DNA of 20,634 nt from a virus: positions 1 to 20,634 of IMG/VR virus record IMGVR_UViG_3300035204_000619; one strand, written 5' to 3'. The position numbers and the translations under genes are program-made. This document shows, in pieces, positions 6,758-14,156 of the stretch (its first letter is position 1; each line of letters begins with the position of its first letter). Under the pieces are notes generated by a model. The model did no database searches. It was not told the origin of the DNA and saw nothing but the letters and a program-made list of their open reading frames with translations.

Positions 6758-7591
6758 CTAAAAATCTTCAATCACATCTATAAGATTACGCAAACGATGC
6801 GTTATCATATAATTTAGCATATTAGAACGACCTGCTGTTTCTTGAGAATCAAACTGTTCTAATATCTGAGATTCTAAATCCTCTGGTATATATGAAAAAT
6901 CAATTAAAGTTTGATTTCTTTGCCAATTTCTTTCCTTAGTCCAAGGCGTCAAATCTTCAAGAATTTTTGCAATTTTCACTTTACCACAAGGCCTTTGTCT
7001 TTTATCTTTATTTATAAAAGCATCATCATCAGAGAGAAGGTTCGGAATACCATCCGAAGAATCTCCCTTGATGATGTGTTCTATCAAAAATGATTGAGGG
7101 TCTTCACATACTAGCAACTTCTTGTGAAGTGGAGTATATTGCTTTACATTTTCATATCGTTGCAACTGTTGAAAGTCCTTATCAGAAGAAATTATCATAA
7201 TCTTTTCTTCCGAATGGTATTTTTTACACATTGTTGCAATAATATCATCTGCTTCGCATTTAGGCATAAACAAATGTTTATATGGAAAGTTTTCTTTCAC
7301 TTCGGTTCTAATTATATCAAAAACCGTAAATACATCGTCCCAATTCAAAGAAGATTTTTCCTTTTGTTTCTTTCTGTTTGCTTTGTATTCAGGAAAGAAA
7401 TCTTTCCGCCATACATTTCCAGAATCGTGGCATATTACCAATTCACCGTATTCTTTTGAAAACTTATTCTTGAAAAATCTATAAGTATTCAACACCATAT
7501 GACGAACCAAATCTTCCGAAAAATCTTCACCATTACGAGTTTGAGCAAACAAACTTCCAATGATAATTTGATTATTGTCTATTAAAATCAT
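6758..7591 (-). CDS. rnh: RNase H, 5'-3' exonuclease (T4 Rnh / FEN-1 family)
   Basis: A 277-residue homologue of T4 RNase H (305 residues), which removes RNA primers and adjacent DNA from lagging-strand fragments. Metal-binding acidic motifs are visible: ILIDNNQI near 2-9, CHDSGNVWRKDFFPEYKANR near 54-73 (the DxxxxxWRxxxxxxYKxxR pattern), EADD at 113-116, SSDKDF at 135-140 and GDSSDGIP at 176-183. The ending, LRNLIDVIEDF, matches the T4 end in character. The start is set by alignment of MILIDN with the T4 core. No clear Shine-Dalgarno lies before it. The 93-base upstream spacer is AT-rich with a weak hairpin. Confidence 0.92.
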   Translation of the reverse strand: MILIDNNQIIIGSLFAQTRNGEDFSEDLVRHMVLNTYRFFKNKFSKEYGELVICHDSGNVWRKDFFPEYKANRKKQKEKSSLNWDDVFTVFDIIRTEVKENFPYKHLFMPKCEADDIIATMCKKYHSEEKIMIISSDKDFQQLQRYENVKQYTPLHKKLLVCEDPQSFLIEHIIKGDSSDGIPNLLSDDDAFINKDKRQRPCGKVKIAKILEDLTPWTKERNWQRNQTLIDFSYIPEDLESQILEQFDSQETAGRSNMLNYMITHRLRNLIDVIEDF

Positions 7592-7631
7592 TTTATAGAA
7601 TTGCTATTTAGTATTTTTTTATAAGAAAGTA

Positions 7632-7666
7632 GAATAAAAAATTGAATTTTGTCAGAATTTTTATTC
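7632..7666. other. AT-rich imperfect hairpin between glutamine synthetase and RNase H
   Basis: An inverted repeat: 7632-7643 (12 bases) pairs with 7656-7666 (11 bases), with one bulged base and a 12-base loop. Nearly all pairs are A-T, so as RNA it would be weak. It might act as a poor terminator, a processing site or simply reflect base composition. The rest of the 93-base spacer holds no convincing gene; a 17-base-spaced TTCAAT/TATAAA pair is too weak to call a promoter. Confidence 0.25.
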
Positions 7667-7684
7667 ACAGTTTTTATCAAATGC

Positions 7685-8776
7685 CTATTTTGAAGCAACT
7701 TTCTCCTTGCTTGTTGTTGCGATTTCTGAATCAACACGAAGGATACTATCCAACAAAGAAGCGATTGCTTCGTATGGGTCAATATTTCCACCAGGCCGTC
7801 TATCTTCAAGATAATTTTTGTTGTGTGGAATACGAATAGCAGTCGTTCGGTCACTATCACCCCACTCAAAAGTATCAATATGGCAAGTTTCATTTTTACC
7901 TGTCAATCGGTTTTCATTCCCAATACCATAAACTTTAATATGCTTTTTGTGGTCTTCTGAAATTCCTACCAACAAATCATCAATGTATCGTTTATTATCA
8001 TCGTTATCACGCAAAGTTGGTGTACTGAAATTGATATGACATCCTGTTCCTGCCCAACTATCATTATCCTTGAATAGTTTCGGATAATATTCTACTGCAA
8101 AATCATTTTCTTCTGCAAGTTGGTCATAAAGAAATCGTGCCATCCACAAATCATCTGCAACATCCAATGCTGTATTTGGGCCCAACTGATATTCCCACTG
8201 TGAAAGCATTACTTCTGCATTTGTACCTGTCAGAGTTAATCCTAAATCGATACACCTTCGAGCATGTTCTCGTACAATGTCTTTACCACGAATAAAGTTA
8301 CCTGTTCCACAATAATAACGACCTTGTGGGCCTGGGAACATTGTCTTTTCAGTCTTTTCTTCTTCATCCCAACGAGTTGGCCATAGATATGGTTGTTGAT
8401 TTTTTGGATTTATGAAAATATATTCTTGTTCAACTCCAAACAAAATACTATTCGCATCTTCGTTTTTATCTACAATTTTCAAAAGGTCTGACCTTGTATT
8501 TGAAATGTGTGGATTCCCTTTAGTGTTGTATACTTCACATAAAACATATCCTCTTTGTGGATTTTCTGATGACATATACAACTTTCGTGGTTTCAAAACC
8601 ATATCACTGTTAGAAACTTCTGCTTGATTGGTACTTGAACCATCAAATCCCCACTCTGGGATGTCATCAATATCTAAATTTCTATCCGATTTAATATACT
8701 TTGTTTTGGTTCGCATACCAGTATGCTCTCCACCATCTAACCAAATATATTCTAACTCAAAAACATTTTCTCTCAT
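7685..8776 (-). CDS. glnA-like: Glutamine synthetase, type II (eukaryotic-like GSII)
   Basis: A complete 363-residue glutamine synthetase that forms glutamine from glutamate, ammonia and ATP. Size and motifs fit the compact GSII family rather than bacterial GSI: YIWLDGG near 10-16, WGFDGSSTNQA at 42-52, FGVEQEY at 113-119, FPGPQGRYYCG at 147-157, NAEVMLSQWEYQLGP at 186-200, WAGTGCHINFS at 241-251, NRLTGKNET at 289-297 and EDRRPGGNIDPY at 324-335. The metal-, ATP- and glutamate-binding signatures all look intact. The short C-terminal tail (TSKEKVASK) has no adenylylation motif. An AAAGGAT site precedes the ATG. It follows a methyltransferase gene by 23 bases. As a phage-carried metabolic gene it may raise glutamine supply for nucleotide synthesis in infected cells. 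Confidence 0.95.
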   Translation of the reverse strand: MRENVFELEYIWLDGGEHTGMRTKTKYIKSDRNLDIDDIPEWGFDGSSTNQAEVSNSDMVLKPRKLYMSSENPQRGYVLCEVYNTKGNPHISNTRSDLLKIVDKNEDANSILFGVEQEYIFINPKNQQPYLWPTRWDEEEKTEKTMFPGPQGRYYCGTGNFIRGKDIVREHARRCIDLGLTLTGTNAEVMLSQWEYQLGPNTALDVADDLWMARFLYDQLAEENDFAVEYYPKLFKDNDSWAGTGCHINFSTPTLRDNDDNKRYIDDLLVGISEDHKKHIKVYGIGNENRLTGKNETCHIDTFEWGDSDRTTAIRIPHNKNYLEDRRPGGNIDPYEAIASLLDSILRVDSEIATTSKEKVASK

Positions 8777-8799
8777 AATAAATCCTTTATCATTACTAA

Positions 8800-10407
8800 C
8801 TACTTTTTATGGAACACAAATATGGGTTCATATTTGTAAAATGTTCCATTTATTTTACAAAAATTCTTACACTTGGGAACACCATTTTCGTCTAATCTAT
8901 TCTGGCCAGGCATTCCCTCCATGGCCATCTTCAATGTATATTTATACTCCATTCCAAGACTTTCTAAAATATCTCTGGAATCTTTTTCTAATGGAAGGTA
9001 GTTTCCTTTGACTAAAAGGTCTGCAACATTCCACAACAAATATCTGTCATTTGCCAAAAACTCAACACAAGTTTCTAGTGTTGGTCTTAGGAATCCATCT
9101 CTCCACGATTCGTAGGATGTTCCGTATCTTTTGTAAGATTGGTTTTCATCCTCTGAATATGCTTCTCTATTGAAATAAGGCGGTGAAGTAAAGATGAGGT
9201 CAATCTTTCCTCTATATTGTTGGAAGTCTGGGTGTCTTCCGATGTCTTCGGCACACTCTTGGAAGATGTGATATGTGTTTGGTTCACTGAGGAATGAACT
9301 TCCTCTGTATGTGTTTGAGTTGTAGAACTCTGCGACATCTTCATACTTAGACACACTATCCCCATCAACAATGCGAACATTATCAGGATTGGGGTCAGTG
9401 CCAATATAATGGATGCACCTATCATCACGACAGGACATAGCACCAAGAATGCGGCCGCCCCAACCAGAACTTGGGTCATAAATGTTAATAATTTCTTCAT
9501 CTTTACAATGCTCCGTAAATCTTTCATACACACACTTTGCAGTTGCAGGTGGATAATTGTGTGCGACTTGAATATATCCTATTCTAAAAGAAGCAAATCC
9601 TTTTGGAAAAATCTTCTCACCTAATTTATAAACTCTAATGTTATACACAGTATTGTCTGGCATATTGTCAATGTCAAATGTGCTGTGATTTTTATACTCT
9701 ATCCATCCCTTTTCTTTGTAATCTAAAACTTGTTGTTTTGTCAAATGAAGAATGTCGGATTGATTTAGTTGATGATATCCTGTGTTTACCCCTTCTCTCA
9801 TTTTCACTTCTTCAAGAATAAATCCCCTACCTCTGAAAATTTGAGGTGAATTATGAAATGCGGTCAACCACTCCTCACCTGTTTCAACTTCAACCACTGA
9901 AAACTTGGGGTCATTTTTGATAGCAGATTTTGCGTGATTATACATCGAATCTCTGCGAAAATGTCGCATTGAACCTTTATACATCTTTTCAATAAACCTG
10001 TCATCGGCAAACAAATCATATATGGAATATCCATTATCTTTATCACTATAATTAATTCTCGTTTTCATCATATTAGCAAACCATTGGTCTACCTCTGCAC
10101 CAAGTCGAACACGATTTATAATGACATCATTTTCAATGTCGGATAACTCATCTGTAAACACAAACTTTCGTTCAACAGGATATCCTTCTAACTTATTCCA
10201 TTCATCAATAATATCTTTCTCATTCTTACCTGTTCTTGGTGGATTGCCTTGATTGTCCCAAATATCAACGATTGTTTTTCTCATCTCAATAACCCAATCA
10301 CGAAATTCGTCAGGGGTCATATTTACCAAATCGTCAAAGTGACAATTAATTTCGTGATTCAATAAAGCATCATTTCTTTCAAAAAATGGTTTTGTCATAA
10401 CTTTCAT
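8800..10407 (-). CDS. DNA methyltransferase (SPPY type) with long N-terminal region
   Basis: A 535-residue protein whose C-terminal part is a SAM-dependent amino-methyltransferase of DNA. Motif I, YDPSSGWGGRILGA at 310-323, binds SAM. The catalytic motif FTSPPYFNREAY at 406-417 is the S-P-P-Y form used for exocyclic amino groups (N6-adenine or N4-cytosine). Motif I precedes motif IV. The roughly 300-residue N-terminal region is not recognised; it includes RYERF-like and HFRRDSMYNHAK segments and might recognise the DNA target. The start overlaps the SET gene stop (ATGA). Modification could protect phage DNA from host nucleases; the target sequence is unknown and no partner restriction enzyme is seen. 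Confidence 0.85.
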   Translation of the reverse strand: MKVMTKPFFERNDALLNHEINCHFDDLVNMTPDEFRDWVIEMRKTIVDIWDNQGNPPRTGKNEKDIIDEWNKLEGYPVERKFVFTDELSDIENDVIINRVRLGAEVDQWFANMMKTRINYSDKDNGYSIYDLFADDRFIEKMYKGSMRHFRRDSMYNHAKSAIKNDPKFSVVEVETGEEWLTAFHNSPQIFRGRGFILEEVKMREGVNTGYHQLNQSDILHLTKQQVLDYKEKGWIEYKNHSTFDIDNMPDNTVYNIRVYKLGEKIFPKGFASFRIGYIQVAHNYPPATAKCVYERFTEHCKDEEIINIYDPSSGWGGRILGAMSCRDDRCIHYIGTDPNPDNVRIVDGDSVSKYEDVAEFYNSNTYRGSSFLSEPNTYHIFQECAEDIGRHPDFQQYRGKIDLIFTSPPYFNREAYSEDENQSYKRYGTSYESWRDGFLRPTLETCVEFLANDRYLLWNVADLLVKGNYLPLEKDSRDILESLGMEYKYTLKMAMEGMPGQNRLDENGVPKCKNFCKINGTFYKYEPIFVFHKK

Positions 10408-10841
10408 TTCACTTCTTCTGTTGTCATATTACCATAACCAGGCCCATAATAGTGTAAAATTTCTTCACCCTTTTCAATTGGTTTTATTGCTGTAACTGTT
10501 ATTGTTCTGGACTTTGCATCATATTTAAATTCTATATGTGAACGGGATTTCTTGACACTATTATTATAGAGTTGAATATATCCTGTTGCTAAGATAAAAT
10601 TCATCCCTCTATTTTGACAAGTTTTACACCTACAAGGCAAAGTATAACAAATTTGTCTAATTTCTTTATGAATTAAATCTGGTTGACGATATCCCGTCAC
10701 CACAAACGGTGCAACTTCTAGGACTTCGCCTTCTTGGATATCTTCCGAGGCAAAAACCCCATATCCACCCAAATCACTTTTCTTACCAACAATCTTTGTT
10801 GCTTGATGCAACACATCATATAATTCTTTTTTAGTTTCCAT
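10404..10841 (-). CDS. SET-domain protein
   Basis: A 145-residue protein consisting of little more than a SET domain, the fold of protein-lysine methyltransferases. The N-terminal signature GGYGVFASEDIQEGEVLE is at 25-42. LYNNS near 91-95 stands where the family usually has N-H-S. AIKPIEKGEEILHYYG near 118-133 matches the terminal A-x-x-x-I-x-x-G-E-E-L-x-x-x-Y-G motif. Pre- and post-SET Cys clusters are reduced; a CRCKTC segment near 70-75 may bind metal. The substrate is unknown. A strong sigma70-like promoter lies so close upstream that its transcript would have almost no leader. The stop overlaps the methyltransferase start. Confidence 0.85.
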   Translation of the reverse strand: METKKELYDVLHQATKIVGKKSDLGGYGVFASEDIQEGEVLEVAPFVVTGYRQPDLIHKEIRQICYTLPCRCKTCQNRGMNFILATGYIQLYNNSVKKSRSHIEFKYDAKSRTITVTAIKPIEKGEEILHYYGPGYGNMTTEEVK

Positions 10842-10849
10842 AATCTTTC

Positions 10850-10877
10850 ATTATATCCATATTTATCATAAAGTCAA
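10850..10877 (-). promoter_or_regulatory. Sigma70-like promoter before SET gene
   Basis: TTGACT (10877-10872) and a perfect TATAAT (10855-10850) are separated by exactly 16 bases on the minus strand. A second TTGACT starts five bases upstream. The -35 box overlaps the last codons of the PLP-enzyme gene. The expected start site falls about 2-3 bases before the SET ATG. Confidence 0.7.
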
Positions 10878-11816
10878 GTCAAAATTATCATATACTTCTT
10901 CTTTTGTTGGCCGTCTTCCAACAACCCAAAAAAGTGTTTTATTAGAAATATCAATATTTTCTTTCATCCACTTATGTGCTTTTGCCTCATATAGTTCATC
11001 AAACATTTCACCGTCACCGAAAAACTCTTGTTCACCTTTTCCATATTGTGTTTTTAGTGGAATCATTTTATAGTCATGAATAGGATATTCAAGAGGATTA
11101 ACATAATAATCAATTTTCTTACTTCTATCTGGCCCCACACATATACCATATATGTTTTTTATTGTCTTTTCGTATTTTACAATTCCACGAAGAATTGCAG
11201 CCATTTGTATACCACTCCCGACAGGTACTATTAAGTTTTCCAAAGTGTCTGGAATGTTCATCACCTGTTCTGTGATTGGGTCTAAAATACTTTCAGGAAA
11301 ATTGTCTACATTATCACTATAAACCACATTGAATGCATTTTCTGCTTCTGCAAGTTTTCTCATTCGTGATAAGACAGGACCGTGCATCCCTGTACCACAT
11401 ACATTTCTAATGTCTGCACCAAAATGTCTGGCAAGTGCCATCATGTGATGATTATATAAAGTTGTCGGGGATGAACCACCCACACAAATTATACATTCTA
11501 AGCCGTAAAACTGACAAACTTGTGTCATAATCGTACCAGAGGTGGAATGCACTTGTGTGTGGGTGATTACTTTACCACCGAAATCTTCTTTGATTGTTTC
11601 TAAATTGTTTTTGATAAGCATAATTGCTTGTCTTACTTTACCACCATTCATACCATTCTTTCCAAATGGTTGAAACAAATCATCTCTCTTATACAGAATA
11701 CCATCGTACTCTTGTATAGGTGTGTTTTCGTTTATAATTTGATACTCTACCAATGGGGCCTCCGTTGTCGTTGTATTAGAATGGAAGGGAAGTTCTGAAT
11801 TGTCTGAATGATTCAT
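10866..11816 (-). CDS. Fold-type II PLP-dependent enzyme (ACC deaminase / D-cysteine desulfhydrase-like)
   Basis: A 316-residue enzyme of the tryptophan synthase beta fold. YKRDDLFQPFGKNGMNGGKV at 42-61 matches the K-R-E/D-D-L ... G-N-K-x-R motif; Lys60 is the probable PLP Schiff-base residue. THTQVHSTSGTIMTQVCQFY at 85-104 fits the Q-S-N-H-x-x substrate/phosphate loop region, and VPVGSGIQMAA near 205-215 is the Gly-rich phosphate-binding loop. In characterised relatives such enzymes deaminate ACC or desulfurate D-cysteine, releasing ammonia; the substrate here is not predictable. The ATG at 11816 is chosen over a start nine codons upstream because GAGGAG lies at correct spacing. It overlaps the methyltransferase-like gene by 41 bases. 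Neighbouring glutamine synthetase could use released ammonia. Confidence 0.8.
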   Translation of the reverse strand: MNHSDNSELPFHSNTTTTEAPLVEYQIINENTPIQEYDGILYKRDDLFQPFGKNGMNGGKVRQAIMLIKNNLETIKEDFGGKVITHTQVHSTSGTIMTQVCQFYGLECIICVGGSSPTTLYNHHMMALARHFGADIRNVCGTGMHGPVLSRMRKLAEAENAFNVVYSDNVDNFPESILDPITEQVMNIPDTLENLIVPVGSGIQMAAILRGIVKYEKTIKNIYGICVGPDRSKKIDYYVNPLEYPIHDYKMIPLKTQYGKGEQEFFGDGEMFDELYEAKAHKWMKENIDISNKTLFWVVGRRPTKEEVYDNFDLTL

Positions 11817-12447
11817 TATAAAAATTCTCCTCTGATTCTGCACCCCAATATCGTCTATTCATTTGCTCTGCTGTAAATAAGACAGGGGCAACACCTGCAA
11901 ACGGGTCAACTACCATATCACCTTCTTCTGTTAGGTTAGAAATTACATACTCACAAAAATCTTTTGACCACACAGATTGATTTAAAACCTTACTCTGTTT
12001 ATCAACATAAATATCCCTCAACCAATCTCCTTTTCTTGTGATTGTGCCTTTGTATGTATACACTAACATATGTTGAAATGTAAAATAGTACATATCCCTT
12101 TTACCGACTTCATTGCGAACAACAATTTTATAGTCCTTCAATATCATTCCTTGTTCTTCAAGACATTTAGCATACCACATATGATTGGAAAGGATTGAAC
12201 CGTTTACTCGTCTGTCCGTTTGGCAGATTACAACGAACCCGTCCTTCTTTACGATTCGTGCAAACTGTTCTGTTGCCTTTTTCTGAAAATCTTGATACGA
12301 CTCAATGCCATCTTTTGATTTGTCGAATTCTGTTTGAGATAAATCTGGACAAGAAGTAAACACTAAATCAACAGATTGGTCTGGTATATTTGGCATATAA
12401 TCAAACGCATCACCTTTTACATAATCATCAATTTTATAATTCATCAT
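11776..12447 (-). CDS. DNA methyltransferase-like protein (N4/N6 family) with altered catalytic motif
   Basis: A 223-residue protein with the circularly permuted order of beta-class N4/N6 methyltransferases: the catalytic region first, SAM-binding motif last. VDLVFTSCPDLSQTEF near 26-41 occupies the place of motif IV, but the usual S/D-P-P-Y/W reads S-C-P-D. WSKDFCEYVISNLTEEGDMV and VDPFAGVAPVLFTAEQMNRR near 180-199 give motif X and motif I, though the usual G-x-G reads G-V-A. RRYWGAE is the following acidic strand. The SAM fold seems kept while base methylation is doubtful. It follows gp46 with an ATGATG overlap; AGGAT precedes the start, and either ATG may be used. Downstream it overlaps the PLP enzyme. 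Confidence 0.75.
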   Translation of the reverse strand: MMNYKIDDYVKGDAFDYMPNIPDQSVDLVFTSCPDLSQTEFDKSKDGIESYQDFQKKATEQFARIVKKDGFVVICQTDRRVNGSILSNHMWYAKCLEEQGMILKDYKIVVRNEVGKRDMYYFTFQHMLVYTYKGTITRKGDWLRDIYVDKQSKVLNQSVWSKDFCEYVISNLTEEGDMVVDPFAGVAPVLFTAEQMNRRYWGAESEENFYNESFRQFRTSLPF

Positions 12448-14156
12448 TTTATCCTGCTAAAATTGTTCTTCTTTTCAAACACAATATGATTGCCAAACTT
12501 ATCTGTCATTGTATCAGATTTATGAGAAATTACAAATATATTCGCACGATTTCCGAAAGTTGTTAAGAGTTTCAGAAACTCCTCTGTGCCAACTGCATCC
12601 AACGATGAATCAAATACTTCATCCAATATCAACAAGTTACAGTTCACACTATTTTTCAATCTTGCCACTTCTCTCCACGCCAAAAGCAACGACAAATCAA
12701 TCCTCAATCGTTCACCCTCACTAAAACTATGATATGTAAACTCGTCACGATGGCGACTCTTGATTGTTTCATTAAAGTTTTCATCCAAGTCAAACTGGCA
12801 AAAGAAATCCATATCCGCAAGATACTTGTTGATGAGTTTGTTCATAATTGGCAAATAGTGTTTAATAATCTTTGCTTTGATGCCACTATCACGCAACAAC
12901 ATAGAAGCAATCTCGTAATAATGTTTGTCTTCTATTTTCTCTTTTCGTTCCTCAACATATCCCTTACCCTCTCCTATAATTTGTTGCAATTCGTCTTTTG
13001 TAGTTTGAATTTCTGTACCTTCGGTTTGAATGTTTTCAATGTTTTCTCGTATCTTATCAATATATTGATTTGATGCACTTATTTGGTTTTGATTTTCATT
13101 GACTTCTCCTTCGACAACACGAACATTTTCTAAAATTGCATTAATTTCTCTCAGTTCTTTTTCTTTTTCTTCGATAGTTTCTGCAAGTTGACAAATAGAA
13201 TCTTCAACCTCTTGTTTCTTATCACCCTTCTCTTTATATACTTCTTCTTTATGTGTGTCATCTATGTCTTGCTTACAAGATGGGCAAGTATCATTCTCTT
13301 GATAAAACTTTATATTCTTTTCAATTTCTTTGACTTTATTGTTGAGTTGTTTTGATATTGATTCAGTCTTCAACAATTCCTTAGAAATTGTATCTTTGTC
13401 TTTTGTTTCTTTTAACAACTCATCGATTTTTGATAAGTTACTTTCTATTTCGTCTTGCCACTTTTTGACTTTCTTTTGTGTTGATTCAATTTCTTTCTTG
13501 TATTTTTGTACACTGTCCGATGATTTCTTTTCAAGAGAATTTATAATTCCTTGTTTTGCATCTACCTTTTCTTTGGTAATTTCTATTTTATGGTCGATGT
13601 CTTTGATATACTCTTTTGTCATCTGTAATCTACCACGAACAAGAGTATTCATTACAGAGAATACATCAATGTCAAGAAGATTCTCTACTACCAACCGTCT
13701 ATCCTTTGCAGATAGTTTCATAAACGGCACATAGTTAGATGAACCAAGAATTACTACCTGTGTAAATGATTTATATGTCATCTTGAGGATTTGTTCTTCA
13801 AGAATTTTCTGGTAATCTTTGGACTTTGCATCTTGGTCAAGCAAGTTGCCGTTTTTGTGTATCTCAAACTTCTTGGGTTTTAAACCACGAACAACCCTAT
13901 ATTCATCTTTACCAACAGAAAACTCTATCTCTACTTCACAATCCTTTTCATTAATCGAATTAGGAAGTTGCGGAATGTTGATACCACGAAACGATTTACC
14001 AAACAATACAAAAGTAAGAGCATCAAGAATGGTTGACTTTCCTGCACCGTTCTCACCAGATATAAGAACTGTGTTGTCTTTGGTAAGGTCTAGTGTTGTT
14101 TTATAGTTGCCCGTTGAAAGAAGATTCTTCCAACTCAGTTTTGAAAATATAATCAT
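12444..14156 (-). CDS. 46: Recombination endonuclease subunit gp46 (Rad50/SbcC-like ATPase)
   Basis: A 570-residue SMC-type ATPase, close to T4 gp46 in length, which with gp47 resects DNA ends for recombination-dependent replication. Walker A is GENGAGKS at 34-41. Long coiled coils run from about 175 to 290 and 300 to 410. The zinc hook CPSCK at 291-295 lies at their apex. The ABC signature FSEGERLR is near 478-485, Walker B LLILDEVFD near 508-516 and the switch His in FVISHK near 541-546. The start overlaps the gp47 stop and the stop overlaps the methyltransferase-like start, both as ATGA, so the accessory genes downstream are likely co-translated with this core operon. Confidence 0.95.
   Translation of the reverse strand: MIIFSKLSWKNLLSTGNYKTTLDLTKDNTVLISGENGAGKSTILDALTFVLFGKSFRGINIPQLPNSINEKDCEVEIEFSVGKDEYRVVRGLKPKKFEIHKNGNLLDQDAKSKDYQKILEEQILKMTYKSFTQVVILGSSNYVPFMKLSAKDRRLVVENLLDIDVFSVMNTLVRGRLQMTKEYIKDIDHKIEITKEKVDAKQGIINSLEKKSSDSVQKYKKEIESTQKKVKKWQDEIESNLSKIDELLKETKDKDTISKELLKTESISKQLNNKVKEIEKNIKFYQENDTCPSCKQDIDDTHKEEVYKEKGDKKQEVEDSICQLAETIEEKEKELREINAILENVRVVEGEVNENQNQISASNQYIDKIRENIENIQTEGTEIQTTKDELQQIIGEGKGYVEERKEKIEDKHYYEIASMLLRDSGIKAKIIKHYLPIMNKLINKYLADMDFFCQFDLDENFNETIKSRHRDEFTYHSFSEGERLRIDLSLLLAWREVARLKNSVNCNLLILDEVFDSSLDAVGTEEFLKLLTTFGNRANIFVISHKSDTMTDKFGNHIVFEKKNNFSRIK

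Noticed and set aside
7009-7016. TATAAATA late-promoter octamer on the minus strand, with further copies at 8939-8946 and 18192-18199
   Set aside because: All three are inside coding sequence and not just upstream of late genes; a few copies are expected by chance in AT-rich DNA.
7588-7893. Same-strand alternative-frame ORF across the end of glutamine synthetase and the spacer to RNase H
   Set aside because: No start or ribosome-binding site within the spacer, and the upstream part is a shadow of a strongly conserved gene. Its end overlapping the RNase H ATG appears to be chance.
11817-11843. Start of the PLP enzyme at 11843
   Set aside because: The ATG nine codons downstream has a GAGGAG site at correct spacing, and the extra residues are not family-like.
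13330-13734. Plus-strand ORF of 134 residues opposite gp46
   Set aside because: It is antisense to the coiled coil, where Lys/Glu codons read backwards give Ser/Phe/Leu-rich open frames. No other plus-strand gene is convincing.
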